From NCBI GenBank assembly GCA_017510605.1, contig JAFWMQ010000009.1, positions 186,001 through 250,000 of the forward strand: DNA of 64,000 nucleotides, in the 5' to 3' direction. This stretch comes from Clostridiales bacterium. GTDB taxonomy: Bacteria; Bacillota; Clostridia; Saccharofermentanales; Saccharofermentanaceae. The notes beneath the pieces were generated by a model. It was not told where the DNA came from, did not search any database, and saw nothing but the letters and a program-made list of their open reading frames with translations. Positions 27,552-36,926 of this stretch are shown here, piece after piece. Both the position numbers and the translations under genes were made by a program. Position 1 is the first letter of the stretch. Each line of letters starts with the position of its first letter.

Positions 27552-27586
27552 CGCGGGAGATCTGATGTGGATATCCCGCGTTTTTT
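27552..27586 (+). terminator. terminator of the heat-shock operon
   Basis: CGCGGGAGAT and ATATCCCGCG form a 10-base-pair stem with one mismatch (27552-27561 with 27571-27580), followed directly by six T. It lies between dnaJ and prmA, so prmA is partly insulated. Confidence 0.85.
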
Positions 27587-27602
27587 AGTGAGGAATTTTG
27601 AT

Positions 27603-28634
27603 ATGAGATGGGCAGAAATAACGATCAGAACAACTGAAGAAGCTTCCGATGCGATTTGCGAGATGCTCGCGCAGGCCGGCGCTGACGGCATTGCGTCCCA
27701 GGATCCGGATGAATTCCGTAAGACTGTTGATAATGATCCGTTAAGCTATTGCGAAGACGGAACGATAGAAAGCTACGGCCAGGATGTTGTTATAAAGGCT
27801 TATTTCGCCGAGACTGATGAAGGCATGATCCGCATGGGCGCAAAGAGCGAAGAATTCGCTAATCCTGACGGCGTAGGCATGATCTACGGTTCCATCACGG
27901 ACAAGGAACTTCCGACTGCAGATGCAATGGAGTTCATCAAGCAGCGCATTGCCGGGATTGGTGAGTTCCTGGATATTGGAAAGGGTTTTGACGGCTTCAG
28001 ATATGTTGATGACGAAGACTGGGCTAACAACTGGAAAAAATACTATGAAGAGTTCCGTCTTTCTGACCGTATAGTTATCTGTCCTTCATGGATCGAAGAG
28101 GGAGATACCGAACTTGAGAAAGGCGCTGTCAAGATCGTTCTCGATCCCGGTTCGGCTTTCGGCACGGGCACGCACGAGACCACTTCAATGTGCGCTGAAA
28201 TCCTGGATCAGGTCATTAAACCGGATACATCCGTGCTGGATCTCGGTACAGGTTCAGGTATCCTTGCGATAATCGCTTCCAAACTTGGCGCTTCAAGCGT
28301 TGACGCAGTTGATATAGACTCTCTGGCCGTTAAGGTCGCTGAGGAGAACAGTGCGATAAACGGCTGTTCCAACATCGAATGTTACACAGGCGAGCTCAAG
28401 AGCGTAAAGAATGCGCCTTACGACCTGATCGTCGCCAACATCATTGCCGATGTTATTGCCGAGATTGCATGTGATATTCCTTCGGATCTCGCGGACGACG
28501 GACTTTTTGTCTGCTCCGGCATAATCGCCGGTAAGAAAGACCGCGTTATCTCAGCTCTTGAGGCGGCCGGCATGAAGATCGTTGAAGAACGCTCGAAAAA
28601 CGACTGGATGGCATATATAGCAAAACGCAGATGA
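27603..28634 (+). CDS. prmA: ribosomal protein L11 methyltransferase PrmA
   Basis: A 343-residue PrmA, which methylates ribosomal protein L11 using S-adenosylmethionine. SAM motif I is VLDLGTGSGILAI; the upstream FGTGTHETT block is diagnostic of PrmA and the substrate loop is DLIVANIIADV. GAGGA lies 8 bases before the ATG at 27603; a GTG at 27567 sits inside the terminator and is rejected. PrmA commonly follows dnaJ in Bacillota. Confidence 0.95.
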   Translation: MRWAEITIRTTEEASDAICEMLAQAGADGIASQDPDEFRKTVDNDPLSYCEDGTIESYGQDVVIKAYFAETDEGMIRMGAKSEEFANPDGVGMIYGSITDKELPTADAMEFIKQRIAGIGEFLDIGKGFDGFRYVDDEDWANNWKKYYEEFRLSDRIVICPSWIEEGDTELEKGAVKIVLDPGSAFGTGTHETTSMCAEILDQVIKPDTSVLDLGTGSGILAIIASKLGASSVDAVDIDSLAVKVAEENSAINGCSNIECYTGELKSVKNAPYDLIVANIIADVIAEIACDIPSDLADDGLFVCSGIIAGKKDRVISALEAAGMKIVEERSKNDWMAYIAKRR

Positions 28635-28834
28635 TATCTCGCTTGCGTGGGGCTTCCGCGCTCACTTCGTTCGCTTGCGCAGAAACGCAAGCTCGATACA
28701 TTGCGTTTTGTGCAGAGCGGGAAAACTGAAGTCGCAAGCGTAAATGTTATGCGCTTTTGTCGGACGTGTAATCAATTATTCTGCGCGTTTTCGGGCTTAG
28801 TTTTGAAGGTGAATTACAAGTCGCCTGTTTATGG
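28635..28834. other. non-coding gap with repeated CGCTTGCG/CGCAAGCG words
   Basis: No gene is supported between prmA and hisS. CGCTTGCG occurs at 28640 and 28672 and its complement CGCAAGCG at 28733; a GCTTGCG/CGCAAGC hairpin (28673-28692) could stop or stabilise the prmA message, but no T run follows. No T-box element was found before hisS. Confidence 0.4.
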
Positions 28835-28863
28835 TTGTCTATTGACCCTTTTAATATTATAAT
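28835..28863 (+). promoter_or_regulatory. promoter for hisS-aspS
   Basis: TTGTCT (28835-28840) and a perfect TATAAT (28858-28863) are 17 bases apart. The start near 28870 leaves a leader of about 30 bases, too short for a T-box. Confidence 0.65.
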
Positions 28864-28900
28864 ATCGCGTGTTTTATTAGATTAGACTAGGAGAACTATG

Positions 28901-30157
28901 ATGAGATACGCGGCACAGAAGGGTACGAGGGACATACTTCCTTCAGAGATATATAACTGGCAAAAAGCAGAGAGAACATTTGCTGATGTATGCCATTCCT
29001 TCGGCTACGAGGAGATAAGGATACCTACTTTTGAGCAAACGGATCTGTTTGCCAGAGGTGTCGGCGATACGACTGATGTTGTTACCAAGGAGATGTACAC
29101 CTTTGAGGATAAGGGCGGCAGAAGTATCACTTTAAGACCTGAAGGTACTGCAGGTGTCGTAAGAAGTTTTATCGAGAACGGCATGTCCAGCCTTCCTTCA
29201 CCGGTAAGGCTTTTCTATAACATCACAGCTTTTCGTTATGAGAAGATGCAGAAGGGAAGAATGAGAGAGTTCCACCAGTTCGGTTTGGAGTCTTTCGGAG
29301 CTGCCGGCCCTGATATCGATGCTGAGATCATTTCTGTTGTCGATGTCTTCTTTAAGAAAATGGGTCTTAAGAATATCGCACTGCACATTAATTCCATCGG
29401 GTGCCCCGCATGCCGTGGAGAATACAATAAACTGCTCAAGGATTATTTCAGACCTCATGTAGCAACAATGTGTGAGGACTGTCAGGCAAGATTTGAGAAG
29501 AATCCTTTGAGAATGATCGACTGTAAGATAGACGGCGGTAAGGATGTTGTTAAGAATGCGCCAAGACTTATCGATCACCTTTGCGATGACTGCAAGGCTC
29601 ACTTTGAAGGCCTGAAGGCAAGGCTCGACGGAATCGGTATTTCTTACACAATTGACCCTAATATCGTCAGAGGTTTGGATTACTATACAAGAACGGTTTT
29701 CGAGTTTGTTTCCGAGAACGTAGGTACGCAGGGGACGATCTGCGGTGGCGGAAGATATGACGGACTCGTTGAGAACTGCGGCGGCGCTGCAACTCCCGGT
29801 ATCGGATTTGCGATGGGCGTTGAGAGACTTCTTCTTGAGGCTGAAGCGCAGGGTGTGCTTGACCAGGCACCTTCTTATGTAAAGATCTATCTGGCTTCAA
29901 TGTCTGAAGCTGCAAAGGTAGAAGCACTTAAGATCTGCTATTCGTTAAGACTGGCAGGTATCGGCTGCGAGACTGATATGGCAGGCAGATCTTTCAAGGC
30001 GCAGATGAAGTACGCAGGAAAGCAGGGAATCCCTTTCCTTGCAGTCATAGGTGATAATGAACTTGCAAACGGTGAGGTCAAGGTCAAGTGCATGGCTGAC
30101 GGATCTGAGACAGTCGTAAAGCTTGACGGTATCGGTGAATACCTGACCGGAAAATAA
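28901..30157 (+). CDS. hisS: histidyl-tRNA synthetase
   Basis: A 418-residue class II histidyl-tRNA synthetase. QKGTRDILP is the usual start; motif 2 lies in FRYEKMQKGRMREFHQFGLE; the histidine-binding LVRGLDYYTRTVFEF region reads IVRGLDYYTRTVFEF; motif 3 is GIGFAMGVERLLL. Two ATG codons are adjacent; the second, at 28901, has the better spacing (7 bases) from AGGAG. It is followed by aspS after 29 bases, the common Bacillota pair. Confidence 0.96.
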   Translation: MRYAAQKGTRDILPSEIYNWQKAERTFADVCHSFGYEEIRIPTFEQTDLFARGVGDTTDVVTKEMYTFEDKGGRSITLRPEGTAGVVRSFIENGMSSLPSPVRLFYNITAFRYEKMQKGRMREFHQFGLESFGAAGPDIDAEIISVVDVFFKKMGLKNIALHINSIGCPACRGEYNKLLKDYFRPHVATMCEDCQARFEKNPLRMIDCKIDGGKDVVKNAPRLIDHLCDDCKAHFEGLKARLDGIGISYTIDPNIVRGLDYYTRTVFEFVSENVGTQGTICGGGRYDGLVENCGGAATPGIGFAMGVERLLLEAEAQGVLDQAPSYVKIYLASMSEAAKVEALKICYSLRLAGIGCETDMAGRSFKAQMKYAGKQGIPFLAVIGDNELANGEVKVKCMADGSETVVKLDGIGEYLTGK

Positions 30158-30186
30158 ACACAGATAGCATTTGCTGGAGGTAATAT

Positions 30187-31974
30187 ATGCAGTCACGTAC
30201 ACATACATGTGGACAACTTAGGATCGAAGATGCAGGCAAGAAGGTTAAACTTGCCGGATGGCTCGAGAATTTCCGTGAAGTCGGTGCCGAGCTCGGATTT
30301 GTGGTTATCCGTGATTTCTACGGAACAACACAGGTAGTCATTGAGACTGCTGAGATGATGAAGACCGTCAAGGCGATCAACAAGGAATCGACTATATCGG
30401 TTGAGGGCACTGTCAGAGAGAGAAGTTCAAAGAACTCAAAGATCGATACGGGCGATATTGAAGTCGTTCCCGAGAAGATCACGGTGCTCGGACGCTGCCG
30501 TTATAATGAGCTTCCGTTTGAGGTAAACCACAGCAGGGAAGCAGATGAGGCTGCCCGTCTTAAGTACAGATATCTTGATATCCGTAATCCTGAGGTCAAG
30601 AAAAATCTTATCCTGAGAAGCAACGTTATTGCTGCACTCCGCAATGCGATGCTCGCTCACGATTTTATGGAGATCACAACACCTATCCTTACGGTTTCTT
30701 CACCTGAAGGCGCAAGAGACTATCTCGTACCGGCACGTAAGCATCCGGGTAAGTTTTATGCGCTCCCGCAGGCACCCCAGCAGTTCAAGCAGCTCCTGAT
30801 GGTTTCGGGTATCGACAGATATTTCCAGATCGCGCCCTGCTTCAGAGATGAGGACGCAAGAGGCGACAGATGCCCGGGTGAGTTCTACCAGCTTGATATG
30901 GAGATGGCTTTTGCAAGTCAGGATGATGTTTTCGAGATCATTGAAGATGTTCTTCCTCCTGTTTTCGCGAAATACGGTAAATACAACAGAGCATCAGGTT
31001 CTCCTTTTGTACGCATTCCTTATCTTGAGGCAATGGAGAAGTACGGCACAGATAAGCCTGACCTTCGTATTGACCTGACTGTTACTGATGTAACCGATCT
31101 GCTCCGCACTGAAGAGTTTGCTCCTTTTGCGGATGGCGAGATCAAGGCTATTGTTATTTCGGATTTCCACGAGAGCCGTAAGTTTATCGACAAGACGATG
31201 GAAGAAGCCCAGATCCAGGCAGGAAGCAAAGGCTATTGGTTCAGAATGGATGAGAACAGTGAGATCGTCGGAGGAATCTCCAAGTTTGTCATACCAAAGA
31301 AAGATGAAGTCGTTGCCAAACTCGGACTTAAGCCTGATACTCTCGTAGTTCTTTCCGCAGGAACAAAGAGTGCCGCTCAGAAGATGGCAGGCGTTCTTGT
31401 TAAGACATTCGGCGCAGCAGTTCCCGGTCACATGGACAAGGAACAGTATGCGTTCTGTTGGATAGTTGATTTCCCGATGTATGAGATCGGTGAGGAGTCA
31501 GGCGAACTCGAGTTCTGCCACAATCCTTTCTCAATGCCTTCCGGCGGACTTGATGTCCTTCTCAAGGCTGAAAAGGGTGAGATCGATCCGCTCTCGATAA
31601 TGGCTGACCAGTATGACCTTGTTGTAAACGGTATCGAGCTCTCTTCCGGCGCTGTCCGTAACCATGATCCTGAGATTATGATCAAGGCATTTGAGCTTGT
31701 AAGACTCGGAGAAGAGGACGTTAAGAATAAGTTCCCCGCTATGTACAACGCATTCTGTTATGGCGCTCCTCCGCATGCAGGTATTGCTCCGGGAGTTGAC
31801 CGTATGGTAATGCTTCTTTCCGGTGAGGAAACGATCCGCGAGGTTATCCCGTTCCCTATGAACAAGAATGCGCAGGATGTCATGATGGGCGCCCCCGGAT
31901 ATGTATCTGATAAGCAGCTTGAAGAACTCTCAATATCAATAAAAGTACCTGAGGAAACAAACGGAGAAGACTGA
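30187..31974 (+). CDS. aspS: aspartyl-tRNA synthetase
   Basis: A 595-residue bacterial-size AspRS with an N-terminal OB fold for the anticodon, a class II core and the inserted GAD domain typical of bacteria. Motif 2 reads FRDEDARGDRCPGEFYQLD, which differs from the common LRADRQPEFTQ form, and motif 3 is GIAPGVDRMVMLL. A GGAGG site precedes the ATG. The TGA stop overlaps the ATG of the next gene. Whether it also charges tRNA-Asn cannot be judged here, since gatCAB is not in view. Confidence 0.95.
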   Translation: MQSRTHTCGQLRIEDAGKKVKLAGWLENFREVGAELGFVVIRDFYGTTQVVIETAEMMKTVKAINKESTISVEGTVRERSSKNSKIDTGDIEVVPEKITVLGRCRYNELPFEVNHSREADEAARLKYRYLDIRNPEVKKNLILRSNVIAALRNAMLAHDFMEITTPILTVSSPEGARDYLVPARKHPGKFYALPQAPQQFKQLLMVSGIDRYFQIAPCFRDEDARGDRCPGEFYQLDMEMAFASQDDVFEIIEDVLPPVFAKYGKYNRASGSPFVRIPYLEAMEKYGTDKPDLRIDLTVTDVTDLLRTEEFAPFADGEIKAIVISDFHESRKFIDKTMEEAQIQAGSKGYWFRMDENSEIVGGISKFVIPKKDEVVAKLGLKPDTLVVLSAGTKSAAQKMAGVLVKTFGAAVPGHMDKEQYAFCWIVDFPMYEIGEESGELEFCHNPFSMPSGGLDVLLKAEKGEIDPLSIMADQYDLVVNGIELSSGAVRNHDPEIMIKAFELVRLGEEDVKNKFPAMYNAFCYGAPPHAGIAPGVDRMVMLLSGEETIREVIPFPMNKNAQDVMMGAPGYVSDKQLEELSISIKVPEETNGED

Positions 31975-32951
31975 TGTTAGAAGACGAGAATAAACAGTTA
32001 GACACAAATGAAACACCTGAGGGAGCTGATAAGACCGAAGATGTTGCTGAAGAGATAAAAGATTCTGAAACACCGGAAGCAGCTATTGTAGAAGAGTCTG
32101 CAGAAGAACCCGCTGAAAAGTCTGCTGAAGAGACTGCAGAAAAAGTTTCAGAAGAGTCCGTAGAGGATACCTCGGAAGAGCAGCCTTCAGAGAAAAAGGA
32201 AACTGAAGCTGAAGAAGATGCAAAAGAAGCAACAGCAGAGACAGTATCCTCAGAAGAACCAATTGAAGAAGCAAAAGCTGAGCCTGAAGAAGCAAAAGCA
32301 GAGCCTGAAGAGAAAGCAGCGGCTGCATCAAAGACAGAATCCGCTGACAAAAAACCTTCCTTTAAGAAGTTTAAACTCGAGAAGGGAACAAAAGAATATG
32401 AGATCTTCGATTGGATAAGAACGATATGCATAGGTGTTCTTGCAGGCATCTTTATTGTCGTGTTCCTGGCGCAAAGGGACGATGTATCCGGTGATTCAAT
32501 GGTGCCAACATTAATGTCGGGAGATATTGTTTTCACTCAGAAGATTTCCAACTATTTTCACTCTTATAAGAGAGGCGATATCGTAGTCCTTGACGGAAAA
32601 AACATGGACGGATACGACTCTAAGGAATACCTGATAAAGAGGATCGTCGGTCTTCCCGGTGAGACTGTTTTGATCGAAGACGGTCATGTGTTTATCAAGC
32701 CTGCTGATTCTGATGAGTTCTATCGTCTCCAGGAGGATTACCTTATTACCGGAACAAAGACGTACATGGGTGAAGGCGGTCTGGCAAGAGGTTATGACGA
32801 AGTAACCTTAGGCGAAAATGAATACTACGTTTTAGGCGATAACAGACCCGTAAGTAACGATTCACGATATTTGGGACCTTTTACGGCAGACAGGATAAAA
32901 GGTGTTGCAATCATCAGAGTATTCCCTCTCAATGAGATTAAGGTTCTCTGA
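31974..32951 (+). CDS. lepB: signal peptidase I with long acidic N-terminal tail
   Basis: A 325-residue type I signal peptidase, which cleaves signal peptides on the outer face of the membrane. Residues 1 to about 140 are a Glu/Ala/Lys-rich, low-complexity cytosolic tail with the tandem EEAKAEPEEAKAEPEE. One transmembrane helix lies at about 147-166. The catalytic Ser/Lys dyad is S175 (SGDSMVPTL) and K222 (YLIKRIVGLPGE), followed by GDNRPVSNDSR. The gene overlaps the aspS stop by one base (TGATG) and is followed by lepA after 17 bases, the classic lepA-lepB linkage in reverse order. Confidence 0.95.
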   Translation: MLEDENKQLDTNETPEGADKTEDVAEEIKDSETPEAAIVEESAEEPAEKSAEETAEKVSEESVEDTSEEQPSEKKETEAEEDAKEATAETVSSEEPIEEAKAEPEEAKAEPEEKAAAASKTESADKKPSFKKFKLEKGTKEYEIFDWIRTICIGVLAGIFIVVFLAQRDDVSGDSMVPTLMSGDIVFTQKISNYFHSYKRGDIVVLDGKNMDGYDSKEYLIKRIVGLPGETVLIEDGHVFIKPADSDEFYRLQEDYLITGTKTYMGEGGLARGYDEVTLGENEYYVLGDNRPVSNDSRYLGPFTADRIKGVAIIRVFPLNEIKVL

Positions 32952-32968
32952 TATAAGGAATTGATTTA

Positions 32969-34783
32969 ATGAGCGACAACTATAGAAAGTACATCAGAAA
33001 TTTCTGCATTATCGCGCATATTGACCATGGAAAATCCACTTTGGCCGATCGTCTCATCGAGCACACTCATGTAAAAGAGAAGCGCGAGATGACGGACCAG
33101 ATCCTGGATAATATGGATATCGAGCGTGAGCGCGGTATTACGATAAAATCACAGGCCGTAAGACTCCCTTATGAGGCTTCTGACGGCAACACTTATCTTC
33201 TTAACCTTATTGATACTCCAGGCCACGTAGACTTTAATTACGAAGTCTCAAGGTCTCTTGCAGCATGTGACGGTGCGATTCTTGTCGTTGACAGTTCCCA
33301 GGGCGTTGAGGCACAGACACTGGCAAATGTTTATTTGGCAGTAGATGCTGATCTCGAAGTGCTTCCGGTTATCAATAAGATCGATCTTCCGTCTGCAAGA
33401 CCTGAAGAGGTCCGTCAGGAGATCGAGGATGATATAGGAATTGACGCTTCTTACGCGCCTCTCATATCCGCTAAGAGCGACATTAATATCGATGAAGTGC
33501 TCGAAAAAGTTGTCGAATATCTTCCGGCTCCTGAAGGTGATGAGAATAAGCCCTTGGCGGCTCTCGTTTTCGATTCCAAATACGATTCGTATAAAGGCGT
33601 TATAGTCAGCGTAAGAGTTAAGGACGGTACGGTTAAGACCGGTGACCGCATTAAGATGATGCACTCCGGAAAGGAGTTCACTGTAACCGAACTCGGCATG
33701 TTCCATCCGGGCGAGCTCGTTCCTACAGAGACCCTCAAAGCAGGCGAGGTAGGTTATATCTGTGCGTCAATAAAAAATGTCAGAGATACTGCTCCGGGCG
33801 ATACGGTTACTCTTGCAGACAATCCTGCATCAGAACCTCTTATCGGTTATAAGGGAATCCAGCAGATGGTCTTTTGCGGAATGTATCCTGTCGACGGAGC
33901 AAGGTACGGAGACCTTAAGGATGCGCTTGAGAAACTGAGACTTAACGATGCTGCGCTTTCATTTGATGCGGAAACATCTGCAGCGTTGGGATTCGGCTTC
34001 AGATGCGGTTTCCTAGGACTCCTTCACTATGAAGTTATCCAGGAGAGACTCGAGCGTGAATTCAACCTCGATCTTATAAGCACTGCACCTTCCGTTATCT
34101 ATAAGATCCACCTTATGGACGGATCTGTTGTTGACTGCTCTAATCCTACAAATATGCCTGATCCTACGACGATCGATTACATGGAAGAGCCCATCGTTAA
34201 GGCAACGATAATGCTTCCGAAAGAATATGTAGGCAATATCATGGAACTCTGCCAGGAGCGCCGCGGCGAATATACTGACATGAAGTATCTTGATGAGAAG
34301 CGTGTAATGCTTCACTATAAGATGCCGTTAAATGAGATAATCTATGACTTTTTCGATGCGCTCAAATCGCGCACAAGAGGCTATGCTTCTTTGGATTATG
34401 AGCCTGCAGGTTACATGAAGTCCAAGCTTGTTAAGCTCGATATCCTGCTCAACGGAGATCCCGTCGATGCGCTCTCGTTTATCGTTCATGCAGACAAGGC
34501 TTACGGAAGAGGCAGAAGGATGTGCGAGAAGCTTAAGGAGAACATCCCGAGGCAGCAGTTCGAAGTTCCTGTACAGGCAGCCATCGGCGGTAAGATCATC
34601 GCCCGAGAGACTATTAAAGCATATCGAAAAGACGTTACCTCCAAGTGTTACGGCGGCGATATCTCGCGTAAGAAGAAACTTCTCGAGAAGCAGAAGGAAG
34701 GTAAGAAGCGTATGAGACAGGTTGGTTCTGTCGAAGTACCGCAGGAAGCCTTCATGAGCGTCTTAAAACTCGACGACGAGTAA
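32969..34783 (+). CDS. lepA: elongation factor 4 (LepA)
   Basis: A 604-residue translational GTPase LepA/EF4. The GTPase domain contains [33 protein letters not shown] and NKIDLP. The LepA-specific C-terminal part includes [24 protein letters not shown] and a basic end with [17 protein letters not shown]. Length is typical. It acts on ribosomes stalled or mis-translocated. The ribosome site is weak (AAGGAA). It follows lepB closely and is the last gene of the hisS-aspS-lepB-lepA run. Confidence 0.98.
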   Translation: MSDNYRKYIRNFCIIAHIDHGKSTLADRLIEHTHVKEKREMTDQILDNMDIERERGITIKSQAVRLPYEASDGNTYLLNLIDTPGHVDFNYEVSRSLAACDGAILVVDSSQGVEAQTLANVYLAVDADLEVLPVINKIDLPSARPEEVRQEIEDDIGIDASYAPLISAKSDINIDEVLEKVVEYLPAPEGDENKPLAALVFDSKYDSYKGVIVSVRVKDGTVKTGDRIKMMHSGKEFTVTELGMFHPGELVPTETLKAGEVGYICASIKNVRDTAPGDTVTLADNPASEPLIGYKGIQQMVFCGMYPVDGARYGDLKDALEKLRLNDAALSFDAETSAALGFGFRCGFLGLLHYEVIQERLEREFNLDLISTAPSVIYKIHLMDGSVVDCSNPTNMPDPTTIDYMEEPIVKATIMLPKEYVGNIMELCQERRGEYTDMKYLDEKRVMLHYKMPLNEIIYDFFDALKSRTRGYASLDYEPAGYMKSKLVKLDILLNGDPVDALSFIVHADKAYGRGRRMCEKLKENIPRQQFEVPVQAAIGGKIIARETIKAYRKDVTSKCYGGDISRKKKLLEKQKEGKKRMRQVGSVEVPQEAFMSVLKLDDE

Positions 34784-34870
34784 TTACGTCTGTCAGCATA
34801 CCCGCTGATGCAACATTTGTTTTTATTTTTCTGTAAAGATAGTAAATACAAATGACTGGAGCCTGTTACT

Positions 34871-35944
34871 ATGAGAAAAATAATCGCATCAGTGTTGTTG
34901 ATAGTAATGTTATCCGGCTTTGCCGGATGTAACAAAAAGACCGGGTTCAAGGTCGGGAATGAAGATAATGCGCTCTGTGTTTATAATTGTCCTTCTGACA
35001 ATTTGTTCGGGCTTGAGAAAGTAGTTATTTTTGATGATAGCGCAGTTGCTGTTTTCGATAAGAAAGTTTGTGACCGCAAAAACAATCTTCAGTACATCGA
35101 TAAATATATTGACGAAGAAGAATATCACTACGGGTTTAGTGTTACTGTTGACAATTACTATACCGGGATGCTGGTTTTCGAATCTGCGGATTCGAACAGG
35201 ATCTTTAAATCTAATGTCAGGATAACTGATGGCAGATATGTTGTTACAGAGTCCTTTACTGATGATGAGCAGAGGAAGATAGATCCTGAGAAAGAGTTTA
35301 AGATAACAGGTCTTAATGTTGCACAACGATCGATCGCAATCAACGACGGCAGCTTCGAACTGTCATACACGGAGATAAATGATTCCGGTAAAAAGCGTGA
35401 GATAACCCAGTCTTATGATGCGGCGAAAGGAAAATGGGGCAAAGAGATAAAAGGTGAGTTCTCAAGTTCGGAAACGGATATCGTCAAATCATATTTCCTG
35501 AGGTTGCCGGCATATGATGAGAAATATGATGAATACTCTTGTGAGAAAGACGGTGTAAAATACACGCTCACGAATTTTGGCGATTATTTCGAGCTGGAAA
35601 TTATCAATAGAAGTGAAGAGACCAGAACTATCGGTGGTGATTATAAACTTCAGAAACTTGATAACGGAGTCTTCAGAGATCTCCCGACGGTTGAGAACAA
35701 CGGGTTTTACAACAGTTTTCCGAGAGTGGTCTTATATGATGTTAAGTATGATTCGGAAAAAACCGAGATCAGTCTCGGATCCTATAATGATACTTTTGAT
35801 ATCGAGCCATTCCAGAAGATTAATGCCAATTTATTGTCACTTCCGTATAACCTTCTTGCCTCCGGCGAGTATGCCGGTGAATACCGCCTTATCTATGGTG
35901 ATGCGGTTATAGATTTTAATATCGAACTCGATTATGCTTGGTGA
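34871..35944 (+). CDS. lipoprotein of unknown function with a possible Ig-like C-terminal domain
   Basis: A 357-residue predicted lipoprotein with a lipobox ending G-F-A-G-C. The mature protein is acidic and tyrosine-rich and has no catalytic motif I recognise. Residues 220-340 (TLTNFGDYFELEIINRS and following strands) resemble the immunoglobulin-like domain found at the end of some clostridial regulatory lipoproteins, but this is a weak call. It stands alone after lepA and before a GNAT gene, all in the same direction. Confidence 0.6.
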   Translation: MRKIIASVLLIVMLSGFAGCNKKTGFKVGNEDNALCVYNCPSDNLFGLEKVVIFDDSAVAVFDKKVCDRKNNLQYIDKYIDEEEYHYGFSVTVDNYYTGMLVFESADSNRIFKSNVRITDGRYVVTESFTDDEQRKIDPEKEFKITGLNVAQRSIAINDGSFELSYTEINDSGKKREITQSYDAAKGKWGKEIKGEFSSSETDIVKSYFLRLPAYDEKYDEYSCEKDGVKYTLTNFGDYFELEIINRSEETRTIGGDYKLQKLDNGVFRDLPTVENNGFYNSFPRVVLYDVKYDSEKTEISLGSYNDTFDIEPFQKINANLLSLPYNLLASGEYAGEYRLIYGDAVIDFNIELDYAW

Positions 35945-35995
35945 TATGTGAACTTTCCCATATAATGCAGAATTAACGGAGCATAATTTTCGAAA

Positions 35996-36907
35996 ATGAG
36001 TATTACAACAAAACAGTTTCAATTACTTACAGATATCGGTCTCGTGTGGGATTTCCTCGTTGATGTCTATGACAGGGAAAACTGCAGAGGAATGGCAGCG
36101 CCTTTTTTCGAGCATGCGATCACGGCATCGTGGATGGATTCATCTTATTCATATCTCGACCGGTTCTGGTTTGACGGTGATAAGATAGTTGCTTTCGTAT
36201 ATTACGAAGCACCATTAACTGATATTTATTTCAACGTCCGCAAAGGTTATGAATATCTTGCTGATGAACTGGTTGAATATGCGGTAAAACATATGCCGGA
36301 CTTCGGAGGGGAGCAGCAGCTGATCCTTTTTGATGGTCAGGAATACCTTAAGGAAGCCGCCGTAAAACACGGCTTTAAGATGGTGTATGAGTTTAATGAC
36401 CATATCTTTGATTTCAGTAACGAACTGAATTACGAACTGCCTTCCGGGTATCATTTTGTTGAGCCCGCTGACATTGATATTCTGAAGCTTTCCAAGCTTT
36501 GCTGGTATGGATTCGGGCACGGAGAAAAAAGCGGATTCGCTGACTGGGATAAGCAGGATGATTCGCTTGAATGGACGCCTGCAAAATCTCATAAGGATGT
36601 TGTTGGCTCCTTCTTAGCTCCTTCACCGCATTCCACGCCTGAATTAAATATCGTCATTGCTGACAGTAATGAAGAGTATGTATGTTTTTCCGGCATGTGG
36701 TGGGTTCCCGAGAATCACCTGGCGTATATGGAACCGCTTTGTACTTCGCCCGAGCACCGCAGAAAAGGTCTTGCCGCTTCTGCGCTTACAAAGCATTACC
36801 GCAGAATGAAAGCTCTTGGTGCTACGCACATGACCGGCGGTGAAGATCCTTTCTACGAGAAGATCGGTTACGGAAAAGGCCTGCATTGGACATTCTGGAA
36901 AAAATGA
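35996..36907 (+). CDS. GNAT-family N-acetyltransferase, two-part
   Basis: A 303-residue protein whose C-terminal third is a GNAT domain: EPLCTSPEHRRKGLAASAL carries the acetyl-CoA P-loop, followed by GATHMTGGEDPFYEKIGY. The N-terminal half is a degenerate GNAT-like region with no clear P-loop, as in duplicated GNAT proteins of Clostridia. The substrate is unknown. It leads a run of GNAT, methyltransferase and GNAT genes with gaps of 19 bases or less, suggesting an operon. Confidence 0.8.
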   Translation: MSITTKQFQLLTDIGLVWDFLVDVYDRENCRGMAAPFFEHAITASWMDSSYSYLDRFWFDGDKIVAFVYYEAPLTDIYFNVRKGYEYLADELVEYAVKHMPDFGGEQQLILFDGQEYLKEAAVKHGFKMVYEFNDHIFDFSNELNYELPSGYHFVEPADIDILKLSKLCWYGFGHGEKSGFADWDKQDDSLEWTPAKSHKDVVGSFLAPSPHSTPELNIVIADSNEEYVCFSGMWWVPENHLAYMEPLCTSPEHRRKGLAASALTKHYRRMKALGATHMTGGEDPFYEKIGYGKGLHWTFWKK

Positions 36908-36926
36908 TCATTAACGGAGTTAAATT

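Noticed and set aside
28647..28862. Open frame between prmA and hisS
   Set aside because: Starts with a GTG lacking a ribosome site, runs through repeated CGCTTGCG words and overlaps the hisS promoter; no homology pattern recognised.
28635..28900. T-box riboswitch before hisS
   Set aside because: The leader after the predicted promoter is only about 30 bases and lacks the conserved T-box sequence.
31880..32536. Long antisense open frame across the lepB start, rich in Ser and Ala
   Set aside because: It mirrors the Glu/Ala-rich tail of LepB in the opposite strand; codon bias of the plus strand creates such frames.
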